DNA from: Chryseobacterium sp. E1
GTDB lineage: Bacteria > Bacteroidota > Bacteroidia > Flavobacteriales > Weeksellaceae
NCBI GenBank assembly: GCA_019203745.1
Contig: CP078104.1
Location: forward strand, 2,082,501 to 2,146,500
Direction: 5' to 3'
Length of the DNA stretch: 64,000 nt
Made by a program: the position numbers and the translations under genes. The notes under the pieces were generated by a model. That model saw nothing but the letters and a program-made list of their open reading frames with translations. It was not told the origin of the DNA and made no database searches. Shown here in pieces: positions 52,918-63,539 of the stretch; the first letter of the stretch is position 1, and every line of letters starts with the position of its first letter.

Positions 52918-54158
52918 ATGAAAAGAGTTGTCATTACAGGATTAGGTGCTGTGACACCTTTGGGAAATAATGTTGAAGATTTTTGGCAAAACAGCATTAA
53001 AGGCACAAGTGGTGCAGGATTAATCACCCATTTCGACACAGAAAAATTTAAGGTACACTTCGCTTGTGAGGTCAAAAATTTTGATCCAAAAGTATATCTG
53101 AATCATAATGAGATTAAAAGAAGTGACCTGTTTACAGAATATGCCATGTACGCATCCGCAGAAGCAATTCAGGATTCCGGACTGGAACTGGAGAGTATGG
53201 ATCCGTTTGATACCGGAGTGATCTGGGGAACAGGACAAGGCGGGATGTGGACTTTTGAAAAGGAAGTAATGGATTTCGCCCAGGGTGATGGCACCCCACG
53301 TTTTAATCCTTTCTTTGTTCCCAAATTCATTGCCAATATGGCTTCAGGAATGATTTCTATGAAATATGGACTTCAGGGAATCAACTATACTACTGTTTCA
53401 GCCTGTGCAACCGGAAATACAGCATTGATGGATGCCTTCAACTATATCCGTCTCGGAAAAGCGAAAGTAATAATCAGTGGTGGTTCTGAAGCTGCTATTA
53501 CTCCGGCTTCTATAGGAGGTTTCTCTATTATGAAGGCCATGTCTACCAGAAATGATGACTTTGTCACCGCCAGTCGTCCTTACGATGCCGAGAGAGACGG
53601 TTTTGTAATGGGTGAAGGGGCTGGAGCTTTGGTCCTTGAAGAATATGAACATGCTGTGGCAAGAGGAGCAAAAATCTATGCTGAATTGGCAGGTGCCGCC
53701 ATGACTGCAGATGCTTATCACATGACTGCCCCTCATCCTGAAGGTGCAGGAGCCATCAAAGCAATGCAGCTGGCAGTGAAGGAAGCGGGAGCCAATATGG
53801 AAGATATCGATTATATTAACCCACATGCTACCTCTACTCCTCTGGGAGATTTGATAGAGCTGAAAGCCATCAATAATGCATTTAAAGGAAGTAAAAACCT
53901 TGACATCAGTGCCACAAAATCTATGACAGGGCATTTATTGGGTGCAGCGGGAGCCGTTGAAGCGATCCTTTCTATTAAGGCCATTCAAAACAGCATTATT
54001 CCTCCTACGATCAACCTTCATAGTATAGATGAAAGTATTCCTAAGGATATCAATATTGTTTTCGGGGAAGCAAAAGAGAAAGAGATCAATTTTGCATTGA
54101 GTAATGCCTTTGGATTCGGAGGTCATAATGCGACTTTGGTTTTCAAAAATTCAGATAA
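52918..54158 (+). CDS. fabF: 3-oxoacyl-ACP synthase II
   Basis: 413 residues if one A is added to the 5-A run at 54145-54149, giving FKKFR and a stop at 54156-54158. The uncorrected frame reads through the following terminator hairpin to 54261, which is implausible. It elongates acyl chains with malonyl-ACP. The catalytic Cys is in VSACATGNTALMDAF, with His in NPHATSTPLGD and KSMTGHLLGAAGA. The start MKRVVITGLGAVTPLG is canonical. It has no acpP beside it, so it may be an additional FabF-type enzyme. Confidence 0.9.
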
Positions 54159-54178
54159 TTTTCAGATTAAAATAATTG

Positions 54179-54214
54179 TAAATCCCTGTATGATCATTAT
54201 ACAGGGATTTTTAT
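54179..54214 (+). terminator. Terminator after fabF
   Basis: AAATCCCTGTAT / ATACAGGGATTT stem around GATCATT, followed by T residues. Confidence 0.8.
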
Positions 54215-54428
54215 TTTCATTAAGAATAAAAACATGTGCTTTACAAGTAATTATTTTCTGATTAAAAATCTTTAAAAATTAATTATAATACGACTTCTTT
54301 TGTCGTTACCCGTTAATACTTTTGTTCCAGTAAAATTTCTTGCAAGAATTTACAAAGTAATTATTTAAACAGAAAAAATGATTTATAATTTAAACTTAAA
54401 AACCAAGATTGTCAAATTTAGCTATACA

Positions 54429-54456
54429 TAAAAAAGCAGTCAAAAACTGACTGCTT
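54429..54456 (-). terminator. Terminator after the L,D-transpeptidase-like gene
   Basis: AAGCAGTCA (54434-54442) / TGACTGCTT (54448-54456) with an A run that is a T run on the minus strand. The 302-bp gap 54159-54460 holds this and the fabF terminator and nothing else recognised. Confidence 0.75.
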
Positions 54457-54460
54457 GATG

Positions 54461-55229
54461 TTATACTTGCGCTTTCAACCATTCCGAAGAGGAAAGGTAA
54501 TTCTGATCAGGATAGTAAATGAACAGTAGATTTCTTCCCTTTATGGTATTGATGATGGGTTGTGTCAGCTCTCTTGGTACTGCAGGACATCCCCAGCTTC
54601 TTCCAATTCTTTTGTGCATAGCAGCAAATTCATCGCTTACATAATTGGCTCCGTGCATTACAATCGCTCTTCTGTAAGCTGCATCATTGAATCCTTTGTC
54701 CATGCCCAACAGTTTTAAAGAATATCCGTTGTCCCCTGATACGTTGCATCTGTGATATAAAATCCTAAGCTGCTCTGTAACGAACTTTCCCTGTTAGAAA
54801 AATTCGTCGCAAATTCTTCGCCGGTATTTTTACCATGGGCAACCAATGAGTTGAACAGAACTTTTTGTCTTCAAGATCAATAACCCAAAGTCTTTTGGTA
54901 TTGGAAGACATAGAAAAATCGCAGATAGTCAATAAATGCGAATCCTGGGTAAGCAATCCTGCTTTCTTTAAGTTTTCGTAACCTGTCAATGCTTTTGAGA
55001 ATACTTCATAGTTCAGTTCATGTTCCGGGTCAAATGCAATTGATTGGTATAATGCTTCTGATGAAGAAACAGCCGTTGTATTCTTCTCAGATTTCGTGTC
55101 GTCAGCTACAGTTACTTTTTCAGTCTTTGCTGTCTTGAAATTTTCATTCTTTACCGTCCCTCTTGGAGAAATGTAGAATGAGGTCGTAACCATGTAAACA
55201 AGGCCTATTACGCTATAAAATCCTTTCAT
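54461..55229 (-). CDS. Murein L,D-transpeptidase catalytic-domain (YkuD_2) protein
   Basis: About 257 residues; single losses near 54868 and 54737. N-terminal signal or anchor segment ([20 protein letters not shown]), a Lys/Thr-rich linker, then [15 protein letters not shown] and [19 protein letters not shown]. The catalytic part is [20 protein letters not shown] and the nucleophile Cys in [12 protein letters not shown], with His in MHGA. YkuD_2 proteins modify peptidoglycan cross-links in the envelope. Single gene. Confidence 0.85.
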
Positions 55230-55355
55230 TCAATAATATATAATTCCAAATTAGTGGGGCAAAATTATAAAAACATCATTACGCATCGGGTAAAAACGAA
55301 AGAAGTTTAACGCTATTTAAGAAACTTTAACGTCCTGATTCTGTGAATTAAAAAT

Positions 55356-55881
55356 TTATTTCTGAGTATCCGCAACAAATTCCAGACTGATAGAATTCAT
55401 ACAATACCTCAGCCCTGTAGGCTTCGGACCATCATCAAAGACATGACCTAAATGAGAATCACATCTTTTGCAAAGAACCTCAACCCTTTCCATTCCATAA
55501 GTGGTATCTCTTTTATAATAAACACCTTCCTTATCAGCCTCAAAGAAACTCGGCCAGCCACAGCTGCTTGCAAATTTTGAAGTAGAGCGGAACAGATGAT
55601 TTCCGCAAACAGCACAATAATAATCCCCACCTCATCAAATTCATTGTATTTTCCGGTAAAAGCTCTTTCTGTAGCTGCTTCTCTGGATATTGCATAAAGA
55701 TCCGGAGCAAGAATTTTTTCCATTCCTCATTAGAAATGTTCAGCTTTGTTGTATCGGTTCTGGAATAGTATGGATTGTTTTTTGCTTCTGTATTTTCCAT
55801 AGAAGAGGTTTTAATAGGTTGATATTTCTGCGTGCATGATTGCAGAACGGTTAATATAATGAGTGAAACTAAAAATTTCAT
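55356..55881 (-). CDS. msrB: Peptide-methionine (R)-S-oxide reductase, lipoprotein form
   Basis: About 175 residues; single losses near 55712 and 55623. Lipobox LQSC puts it in the envelope. MsrB blocks: [19 protein letters not shown], zinc pairs CAVC and [35 protein letters not shown] and the catalytic Cys in [13 protein letters not shown]. It repairs oxidised methionine in exported proteins. Confidence 0.9.
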
Positions 55882-55972
55882 TGTAAATTTTAATTTTAGA
55901 ATGTCATAAACTTTCTATAATACCTTACGAAAAAGCTTTATTAACATTAAACGGTTTCATAACCAAATTTAG

Positions 55973-55980
55973 TAAATTTG
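55973..55980 (+). promoter_or_regulatory. -7 box before DUF445
   Basis: TAAATTTG is a perfect TAnnTTTG box 5 nt before ATG 55986. Confidence 0.45.
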
Positions 55981-55985
55981 AGAAT

Positions 55986-57228
55986 ATGAATGACGAAGCA
56001 AAAAGAAAACAACTCAGAAAATATAAAGCGTTTGCAACAGGATTATTTGTCCTGATGGCCATTATTTTCATCGTTACGACTATTTTACAGAAATCGAACA
56101 GTTCACACTGGATCGGCTATGTACGAGCCTTTTCTGAAGCTGCGATGGTAGGTGCTTTGGCCGACTGGTTTGCCGTAACAGCACTCTTCCGCCACCCTCT
56201 CGGGCTTCCGATTCCCCATACCAATCTGATTGAAAACAGCAAACAGAGACTGGGAAATAATCTGGGGAGCTTTGTGGTCAGCAATTTTCTTTCGCCTCAG
56301 AATATACGTCCTTATATTCAAAAGCTGAAGATTTCCAATTTCGTTGGCGAATGGCTGGGAAAAGAGAAAAGTCAGGATATTCTCATCAGAAACTTATCCG
56401 AGATTGTTATGGACATTCTCAACAAGCTTGATGATTCTACCGTGAGCCATTTTATAAGCAAAAAGGTCTCTGAAATGACAGGTGATATCAAACTTAATAA
56501 AGTAGTAGGAAACGGAATCGGATATATTCTGGAAAAGAATGACCATCAAAGGATCATTACCAACCTTTCTAAGCAGATCAAAGAATATATTATTGAAAAT
56601 GATGAAATGATCCAGGAGCGGGTAAAAAAGGAAGCTATTCTTTTATTCCGTCATTTGTAGATAATAAAATTGCAGATAAAATTGCAGCCGGACTCTCTGA
56701 ATTCTTTAAAGAAATAGAGGAAGATCCGCAGCATGAAGTCAGAACGTTGATCACTCAGAAAATTCATGAATTCTCGGTTGATCTGAAAGAAGATCCGAAA
56801 TGGGACGAAGAATTTAAAACCATTAAAAACGGACTTCTGAAAAATGAAAAACTGGATGAATATTCCAATGACATCTGGGTTTCTATCAAAAAGACCCTGA
56901 TGAAAGAACTCCAGGAAGATCATTCTGCACTGAAAAACTACCTTTCTAAAAACCTGAATGAATTTGCACAGAACTTAATGACAGACGAAAATCTTCAGAA
57001 TAAAATTGATCATTGGGTACGTGTCACCGCTTATAAATACATTCTTAAAAATACCCATCAGTTTGGAAACCTCATCAGTACTACTGTCGGGAACTGGCAG
57101 GGCAAGGAACTGAGTGAAAACTGGAGCTGGAAGTAGGAAAAGACCTTCAGTTTATCCGGGTCAACGGGACTCTTGTGGGAGGACTCGTAGGGCTGATCAT
57201 CTATACAATTGCCCACTTTTTCATCTAA
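55986..57228 (+). CDS. DUF445 membrane protein
   Basis: About 414 residues; single losses near 56640 and 57117. N-terminal TM ([20 protein letters not shown]), then the DUF445 signature [20 protein letters not shown] and [16 protein letters not shown] long helical region follows ([33 protein letters not shown]). The C-terminal TM is [16 protein letters not shown]. It matches DUF445 (YjiN-like), of unknown function, and is present in many proteobacteria and Bacteroidota. Confidence 0.85.
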
Positions 57229-57255
57229 AAAACTAAAAACCACGATAACTCAACC

Positions 57256-58148
57256 ATGAAAAAATTTTTGCTGTATTCTTCTTCTTTTCCCTCACAATTG
57301 CCCTCTGTCAGAAAGTTGAATTAAAAACTGTAACAGATTCTTCACAAACTTTCAAAGGAGAAATTGCAGGAGTTCCTGTTACCCTGCAGCTTCACTATGA
57401 TGGCATCCCGGATTGCAACTTATATCAGCATTTTGTCAGCGGTTGGTATTATTACGATAAGTATCAGAAGAAAATACCCCTTACCGGGCTTTATGATTAC
57501 GGGAAACTTTCGTTGTATCATTTCGGTTCTAAACACCAAAAGATTTCCAAACAGTTTAAAGAAAAGATCAATTCACCAAAGGATGTTGAAAAAGTAGCTG
57601 AAATTGTCAAAAACTTTACTCCGAAGGAAACCATTTTATTCGGACACGATCAGGCTAAAGAAAATCCGGTTACAGGAACTTTTTATCTTGGAAATAAAAA
57701 CAAAGCCCAACCTGCTCAACTATTTACAGGTAATAATATGATCTACCGTTACAATAATTATCTGGTTTTACCCAATAACAAAAGAATCAACACCTTTGAC
57801 GTTATTAATGTGTATGGTGGGAATGAACTGGTCTCATACGTTTCCGGAGAAAAAGGAAACCATGTTTTATTATATTTTAACCATTCTTCCAACCTTAATG
57901 CATGTGGCAGATGCGGAGCAAGTGAAGGAGAAAAAGGATACCGTATTCTTTATTTTACCAGGGACTGGAATTATAAACGTTACGAGGAATTCCTTACCGA
58001 AAGCTGTCTGGAAGGAATATTTGAAACTCAAAAGATAAAGACTAAAGATCCGGGCATCCTTCAGTTTAAAGTTCCCAAATCCTATTCTTCACCTGCTTAC
58101 ACTTTGACTGTAGACACAAAAAAATCTTCTGTAGTAAAATCAAAATAA
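57256..58148 (+). CDS. Secreted hypothetical protein
   Basis: About 297 residues. Signal peptide MKKFFAVFFFFSLTIALCQ becomes readable after adding one T in the run at 57265-57269. FKGEIAGVPVTLQLHYDG, GWYYYDKYQKKIPLTG, LSLYHFGSKHQKISKQFKE and LNACGRCGASEGEKGYRILY are visible; the CGRC pair could bind metal or form a disulfide. No family is recognised. It follows DUF445 by 27 nt. Confidence 0.7.
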
Positions 58149-58180
58149 AAGAGAGCCAGTTACTGAACTCTCTTTTTGTT
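58145..58180. terminator. Bidirectional terminator
   Basis: AAAAGAGAG (58147-58155) pairs with CTCTCTTTT (58168-58176) between the convergent secreted-protein gene and pyrD; A and T runs lie on both sides. Confidence 0.8.
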
Positions 58181-59217
58181 TTATCTTGGTAATCTGCCTG
58201 CTCTTTTCAAGATTTCTTTATTGATATCGTTGATCAGCTCCGGGCCTTCATAAATAAATCCTGTGTACAGCTGAATCAGGCTTGCTCCGGCATCCAGTTT
58301 TTCCATGGCATCTTTTGCCGAGTGAATTCCTCCTACACCAATGATCGGGAAAGCCCTGTTGCTTTTATCAGAAAGATATTTAATCATTTTTGTACTTCTC
58401 TCACGGATAGGTTTTCCGCTTAAACCTCCGTTGCCTATCTGTTCAAGAACTTCTGACGAGGTTTTCAGCCCTTCTCTGTTTACTGATGTATTGGAAACTA
58501 CAATACCATCAATCTTTGTTTCGGCAATCAGCTCAATGATTTCATCTAATTGATTGTTATTAAGATCCGGTGCAATTTTTAGGAGTATCGGTTTCTGTAC
58601 AGCTTTTGACTGGTTTATTTTTTTACTTCTGTAATCAGCTCTCTCAGATATTCCACATCTTCCAGTTTGGCATGGCTTCCTACATTCGGGCAGCTTACAT
58701 TCAGTACAAAATAGTCGACATGAGGATGAAGCCCTTCAAAACAATCCAGATAATCCTGGGTATAGTTTTCAGGTTTTGTATCTGTATTTTTTCCGATGTT
58801 TCCACCGATGATGATTTTTCCTTTATTCGATTTTAATTTTTCAATTGCCGCTTCAAGACCTTCATTATTGAATCCCATCCTGTTGATGATTCCGCCATCT
58901 TCAATCAGACGGAACAGTCTTTTCTTAGGATTTCCAGCCTGGGCTCTTGGGGTTACTGTTCCAATCTCTACAAATCCGAAACCTAAGTCTCCCAATTCGT
59001 TGAACAGAACGGCATTTTTATCAAAACCGGCAGCCAGTCCTACAGGATTTTTAAATTTCAATCCGAAAACTTCTCTTTCCAGACGTTTGTCTTCAATAGG
59101 TTTTGGTAAAAACAGTTTAGTAAGAAATCCAAAATTTTTAAGCATTGAAAAAGTAAAGTGGTGTACTTCTTCAGGATCGAATTTAAAAAGAATCGGACGA
59201 ATGAGCGATTTGTACAT
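58181..59217 (-). CDS. pyrD: Dihydroorotate dehydrogenase (quinone)
   Basis: About 346 residues from [13 protein letters not shown] (59215-59217); an ATG nine codons upstream is possible. One break near 58618. The fourth step of pyrimidine synthesis, membrane-linked class 2. Motifs: [69 protein letters not shown] (catalytic Ser in SCPN), [28 protein letters not shown], and [20 protein letters not shown]. Confidence 0.93.
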
Positions 59218-59344
59218 TGAAAAAAGTTTTACAAAATTACTCATTTTAAAATTAATGTTCGATTGATGTATGATAATTTATCAAAATGCCTGATATATAG
59301 CATCTATAAAACATAAAACCTTTTATAATTGTTAACGTAAATTA

Positions 59345-59460
59345 AAACGCTATGATCTCAAAGGTTGTGATCGTCCTAAAACATTTTTGTTCGCAAGGGC
59401 GTTTCACTAAGTAAAGAGTTCGGGATCAACCTTTGCTGAGCGAAGCAACTTTATGAACGA
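59345..59460. repeat. Intergenic inverted repeat, possible structured element
   Basis: CAAAGGTTG (59359-59367) and CAACCTTTG (59427-59435) are complementary over a 59-nt interior; GATC at 59369 and 59424 may add pairing. No coding frame is present. The 253-bp gap between pyrD and truC is otherwise empty. Confidence 0.4.
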
Positions 59461-59470
59461 AAAAACTCAT

Positions 59471-60165
59471 TTAAGTGTATGAACTCAGATCAAAATTCAG
59501 AATATCTCCTACTCTTTTGAACTCTTCATCTACAGTGGCATTTAACGTAATTCTTTCGTTAGAAACAGGATGATTAAAAATCAACTGATGGGCATGAAGT
59601 GTCATTTTGTTGATGTCAAATGTTTGAAGCCACAACTTATTCTGTTTATTACAACCGTGCTTACGACAGCCTAAGATTGGGTGTAGAATATGTTTAAAAT
59701 GTTTTCTCAACTGATGAAATCTTCCCGTTTCAGGAATAGCTTCTACCAAAGAATATCTGGAAGTCTGATGTTTTAAAAAAGGTAAATCTATTTCCGAAGT
59801 CTGCAAACGATGATAGTATGTAACTGCATTTTGTGTGACTTCATTTTCATTAACTAAGTCGTAATCAATCTTTTCTTCCTCTTTTGTCCAGCCACGAAGA
59901 ATTGCAAGATATTTCTTCTCCACTTCACGTGATGCAAACTGTTCGCTCATGATTCTAAGGGTATCTTTATCTAAAGTAAACAGCAGAACCCCGAAGTTTT
60001 CCGGTCTAAGCGATGTACAGGATACACTTTTTGGCCAATCTGTTTCTTCAGCTCCTGAATAGCATAAGTATCGGCTTCTCCGGCATAGAAAGATTTATGA
60101 ACCAGAAGTCCACTGGGTTTGTTGATCGCAATAATATGCTCGTCACGATAAAGAATTTCTAACAT
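59471..60165 (-). CDS. truC: tRNA pseudouridine(65) synthase, RluA family
   Basis: About 231 residues; one G is missing in the run near 59999. N-terminal MLEILYRDEHIIAINKPSGL is characteristic of TruC. The catalytic motif is VHRLDRKTSGVLLF with Asp in RLDR. The pocket blocks VEAIPETGRFHQLRKHF and KMTLHAHQLIFNHP follow. It isomerises uridine in tRNA-Asp. A block normally reading GDxKHGD is GCRKHGC here. Confidence 0.85.
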
Positions 60166-60237
60166 GGTGCAAAAGTAGAGATTTTCTGCTGATTCTTATT
60201 TTGAATAGGAAACCTTCAAAGTGAAGGGTGATATTCT

Positions 60238-60270
60238 AAACCTAACAGGTTTTTGAAACCTGTTAGGTTT
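60238..60270. terminator. 15-bp perfect hairpin, terminator-like
   Basis: AAACCTAACAGGTTT (60238-60252) pairs with AAACCTGTTAGGTTT (60256-60270). It lies between the divergent truC and the small membrane gene, so it is not after any recognised gene. Confidence 0.55.
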
Positions 60271-60289
60271 GCCAAAATATAAAAGTCAA

Positions 60290-60396
60290 TAGCCCTGATT
60301 GAGCGGCATGTTTGAGCTTTTTCTGGTTTTGGGCGGTGGCAAAGCCACCGCCCAAAACCAGAAAAAGCGAGTAGCGAAAGCAGGTTCCCGGCTCCT
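60290..60396. repeat. Flavobacterial-type intergenic hairpin element
   Basis: A 25-bp perfect inverted repeat (60316-60340 with 60344-60368, loop AAA) sits in flanks that read AGCCCTGATTGAGCGGCAT on the left and GTAGCGAAAGCAGG...GGCTCC on the right. AGCC/GGCT and other flank pairs could form an outer stem. I recall similar intergenic elements, with conserved outer and variable inner stem, in other flavobacterial genomes. Function unknown. Confidence 0.5.
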
Positions 60397-60458
60397 TATA
60401 ACTACACATTAAATAAATTGTTTAAATTAGTAAAAGAGTTTTACCATAATTTAAAAAA

Positions 60459-60659
60459 ATGACAGACTATTTTGGTTTTTTTGTAAAATTGATCGTGATC
60501 TCTGTTGTTATAACAGTAGCCAGTATTGTCTTGATACGATCAAAACAATACAAAATAATCAAAATATTACTGTTTATTATTGCAGGTATTTTATTTATCA
60601 TTGGTGCGGGTGGATGTATCTTAATGACAATCTCAAATATAGGATCTTACAGGTATTAA
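60459..60659 (+). CDS. 66-residue two-TM protein
   Basis: MTDYFGFFVKLIVISVVITV begins a first TM; IIKILLFIIAGILFIIGAGG is the second. It ends GSYRY. No family is recognised. A basic loop (IRSKQYK) lies between the segments, as in genuine small membrane proteins. Confidence 0.5.
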   Translation: MTDYFGFFVKLIVISVVITVASIVLIRSKQYKIIKILLFIIAGILFIIGAGGCILMTISNIGSYRY

Positions 60660-60680
60660 TATTTTCCCAATAAAAAACAT

Positions 60681-60688
60681 TATTTTTG
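60681..60688 (+). promoter_or_regulatory. -7 box of glyS
   Basis: TATTTTTG matches TAnnTTTG, 21 nt before ATG 60710. Confidence 0.55.
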
Positions 60689-60709
60689 CACATCAGACGT
60701 AAAAAAATT

Positions 60710-62250
60710 ATGGCAAAGCAAGAAGATGTTTTCAAGAAAGTAATTTCTCACGCTAAAGAGTACGGGTTTATTTTCCCTTCCAGTGAGATCTATGATGGTT
60801 TATCCGCTGTTTATGATTATGGACAGAATGGGGCCGAACTCAAAAATAATATCAAACAATACTGGTGGAAAGCGATGGTACAGCTTAACGAGAATATTGT
60901 AGGTATTGATTCGGCAATCCTTATGCATCCTACAACATGGAAGGCATCAGGCCACGTAGACGCTTTCAACGATCCATTGATTGACAATAAAGATTCCAAA
61001 AAACGTTTCAGAGCAGATGTTCTGGTGGAAGACTATTGTGCTAAAATTGAAGATAAGGAGAATAAAGAAATTGAAAAGGCTGCGAAGAGATTCGGGAGGC
61101 TTTTGATAAAGATCAGTTTGTTGCGACGAACCCAAAAGTTCTGGAATACAGAGCAAAAAGAGAAGCGATTCTTTCAAGGCTGGCAAAATCTTTAGAAAAT
61201 GAGGATCTTGCTGATGTAAAGGCTTTGATTGAAGAGCTTGAAATTGCTGATCCTGATACAGGTTCTAAAAACTGGACGGAAGTAAGACAATTCAACCTGA
61301 TGTTCGGAACCAAACTGGGAGCTTCTGCTGACAGCGCCATGGATCTTTACCTTAGACCGGAAACGGCTCAGGGAATCTTTGTCAACTACCTGAATGTACA
61401 GAAAACTTCACGTCACAGGCTTCCTTTCGGGATCGCACAGATCGGAAAAGCCTTCAGGAATGAAATTGTTGCAAGACAGTTTATCTTCAGAATGCGTGAA
61501 TTCGAACAGATGGAAATGCAATTCTTTGTAGCACCGGGAACGGAGCTTGAGTTCTACGAACAATGGAAGCAAAAGCGTCTGAACTGGCACTTAGCTCTGG
61601 GATTAGGTAATGAAAACTATAGATTCCATGATCACGAAAAACTTGCCCACTATGCGAATGCTGCCGCTGATATAGAGTTTAATTTCCCATTCGGATTTAA
61701 AGAACTTGAAGGTATTCACTCAAGAACGGACTTCGATCTTAAAGCTCACGAAAAGTTCTCCGGAAGAAAACTGCAGTTCTTCGATCCTGAAAGAAATGAA
61801 AACTATGTTCCTTATGTAGTGGAAACTTCTGTAGGACTTGACAGGTTATTCCTTTCTATTTTCTCACACTGCCTGAGAGATGAAGTATTGGAAGACGGTT
61901 CAGAAAGAACAGTTTTATCTTTACCTCCGGCATTGGCACCAATTAAAGCAGCTATTCTTCCACTGATGAAGAAGGATGGCCTGGCAGAATATGCAGAAAC
62001 AATCTTCAACGATCTGAAATATGATTTCAACTTATTCTACGAAGAAAAAGATGCGATCGGAAAACGTTACAGAAGGCAGGATGCGATCGGTACTCCATAT
62101 TGTATTACAGTAGATCACGATTCATTGACGGATCATACGGTAACCATCAGAGACCGAGACACAATGCAGCAGGAAAGAGTTCCTGTTTCAGAACTGAGAA
62201 GAATCATCGATGAGAAGACCAACTTCAGAAATCTACTTTCTAAAATATAA
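60710..62250 (+). CDS. glyS: Glycine--tRNA ligase (homodimeric class II)
   Basis: About 513 residues; one G is missing near 61097. Motifs: FIFPSSEIYDGLSAVYDYG, TWKASGHVDAFNDPLID, FNLMFGTKLG, YLRPETAQGIFVNYLN, GIAQIGKAFRNEI, REFEQMEMQFF, VVETSVGLDRLFLSIF. Length and layout are those of the alpha2-type bacterial/archaeal enzyme (not the alpha-beta type); the symbol glyS is used for it in Bacteroidota. Followed by a strong terminator. Confidence 0.95.
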
Positions 62251-62253
62251 TGT

Positions 62254-62285
62254 AAAAGCCCTGAAAATTCAGGGCTTTTTTATTT
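62254..62285 (+). terminator. Terminator after glyS
   Basis: AAAAGCCCTGAA (62254-62265) / TTCAGGGCTTTT (62269-62280) with a T run. Confidence 0.85.
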
Positions 62286-62372
62286 TCACAATACCGCTGG
62301 TTATAATTTTTGTCAATAAAAGCAAAAACAACTTATTTAAGCATCATTTTAATTTTTATAACCAAATTATTC

Positions 62373-62380
62373 TAAATTTG
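62373..62380 (+). promoter_or_regulatory. -7 box of the serine hydrolase gene
   Basis: TAAATTTG, perfect TAnnTTTG, 22 nt before ATG 62403. Confidence 0.5.
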
Positions 62381-62402
62381 TCAGATACCGATTCATAAAA
62401 CA

Positions 62403-63532
62403 ATGAGAATATTAAAGTATATGATAGGCGGAGCTGTAGCTGGTGCAGCAGCAGCTTATTTTCTGGGATATGATTATTTATTTAGCGGAATCTCCAAAAC
62501 TTACCTTAAAGGAAAGTCGAGTGCTTATATAGATGACGGATATCTTTTCCCCAGTAACCCTATAGCTACCGAAGCTCCCAAATTGTGGGAAGAAGATCCT
62601 GATTACAACAAGAAAGAATTACCGAAACATTTAGTTGATGATTTAAAACATTCCCGTACTGCCGCTTTGGTAGTGATCAGAAATGGAAAGATCCTTCATG
62701 AGCAGTATTGGGATGGTTATAATCAGCTTTCTCAGACCAATTCTTTTTCCATGGCAAAGGCTGTAACCGTAATGCTGTTAGGAAAAGCTTTGGAAGAAGG
62801 AGTTATCTCTTCAATAGATGAAAAGCTTTCAGATTTTTATGCTGAATTTAAAGAAAAGATTTTCGGAGATCATGTTACGCTTAAAAATCTGGCACAAATG
62901 GAATCCGGACTGGATTGGGATGAAAATTATAACAATCCGTTTCTGCCCAATGCGAAAGCCTATTATGGAAAAAGTCTTGTAAAGGCTGTGTTCTCAAGGA
63001 AATTTAAAGAAGAGCCGGGAACAAGATTTGAGTACCAAAGCGGTGCCACTCAACTTCTTGGTTTTGCCATAAGAAAGGCTTTGAATCAACCTCTGGCAAG
63101 TTATTTATCAGAAAAATTCTGGGTTCCGCTGGGAATGGAACAGAATGCAAAATGGAGCACGGATGATCATGGAATGGAAAAAACCTACTGTTGTATTCAC
63201 TCCAATGCCCGGGATTTTGCCAAGCTGGGGCAACTGTTTCTGGATAACGGAAAAGCTGGAGATCGGCAAATTTTAAATTCTGATTTTATTGAACAGATGA
63301 GAACTCCCACCGAAAAATCTGAGAATATTTACGGAATGGGTCTTTGGATCAACAATGATAATCCTGTAAAACATTACTATTTTTAGGGCTGCAGGGGCAA
63401 TATATCATCATGGTTCCTGAATTCAATATGGTCATTGTAAAGACCGGCAGTTATTCCAATAATCCTAAAAATGACAGGGGAAGACCGGATCAGGTCAAAT
63501 TCCTGGTCAATGAAATCACCCAATTATTTTAA
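62403..63532 (+). CDS. Beta-lactamase-family serine hydrolase
   Basis: About 376 residues; one T is missing near 63385. An N-terminal TM or signal anchor (MIGGAVAGAAAAYFLG) is followed by the class C-type fold: SFSMAKAVTVMLLGKALEE (SxxK with Ser and Lys), MESGLDWDENYNNPF, YQSGATQLLGFAIRKAL (YxS) and IYGMGLWINND. The restored C-terminus reads GLQGQYIIMVPEFNMVIV and KTGSYSNN, which carries the K-T-G triad. Such proteins are often D-aminopeptidase or esterase-like, so antibiotic hydrolysis is not implied. Confidence 0.85.
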
Positions 63533-63539
63533 TAGAACT

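Noticed and set aside
52918..54261. fabF extended to 54261
   Set aside because: The extension runs through a strong terminator hairpin; adding one A at 54145-54149 gives a normal 413-residue protein.
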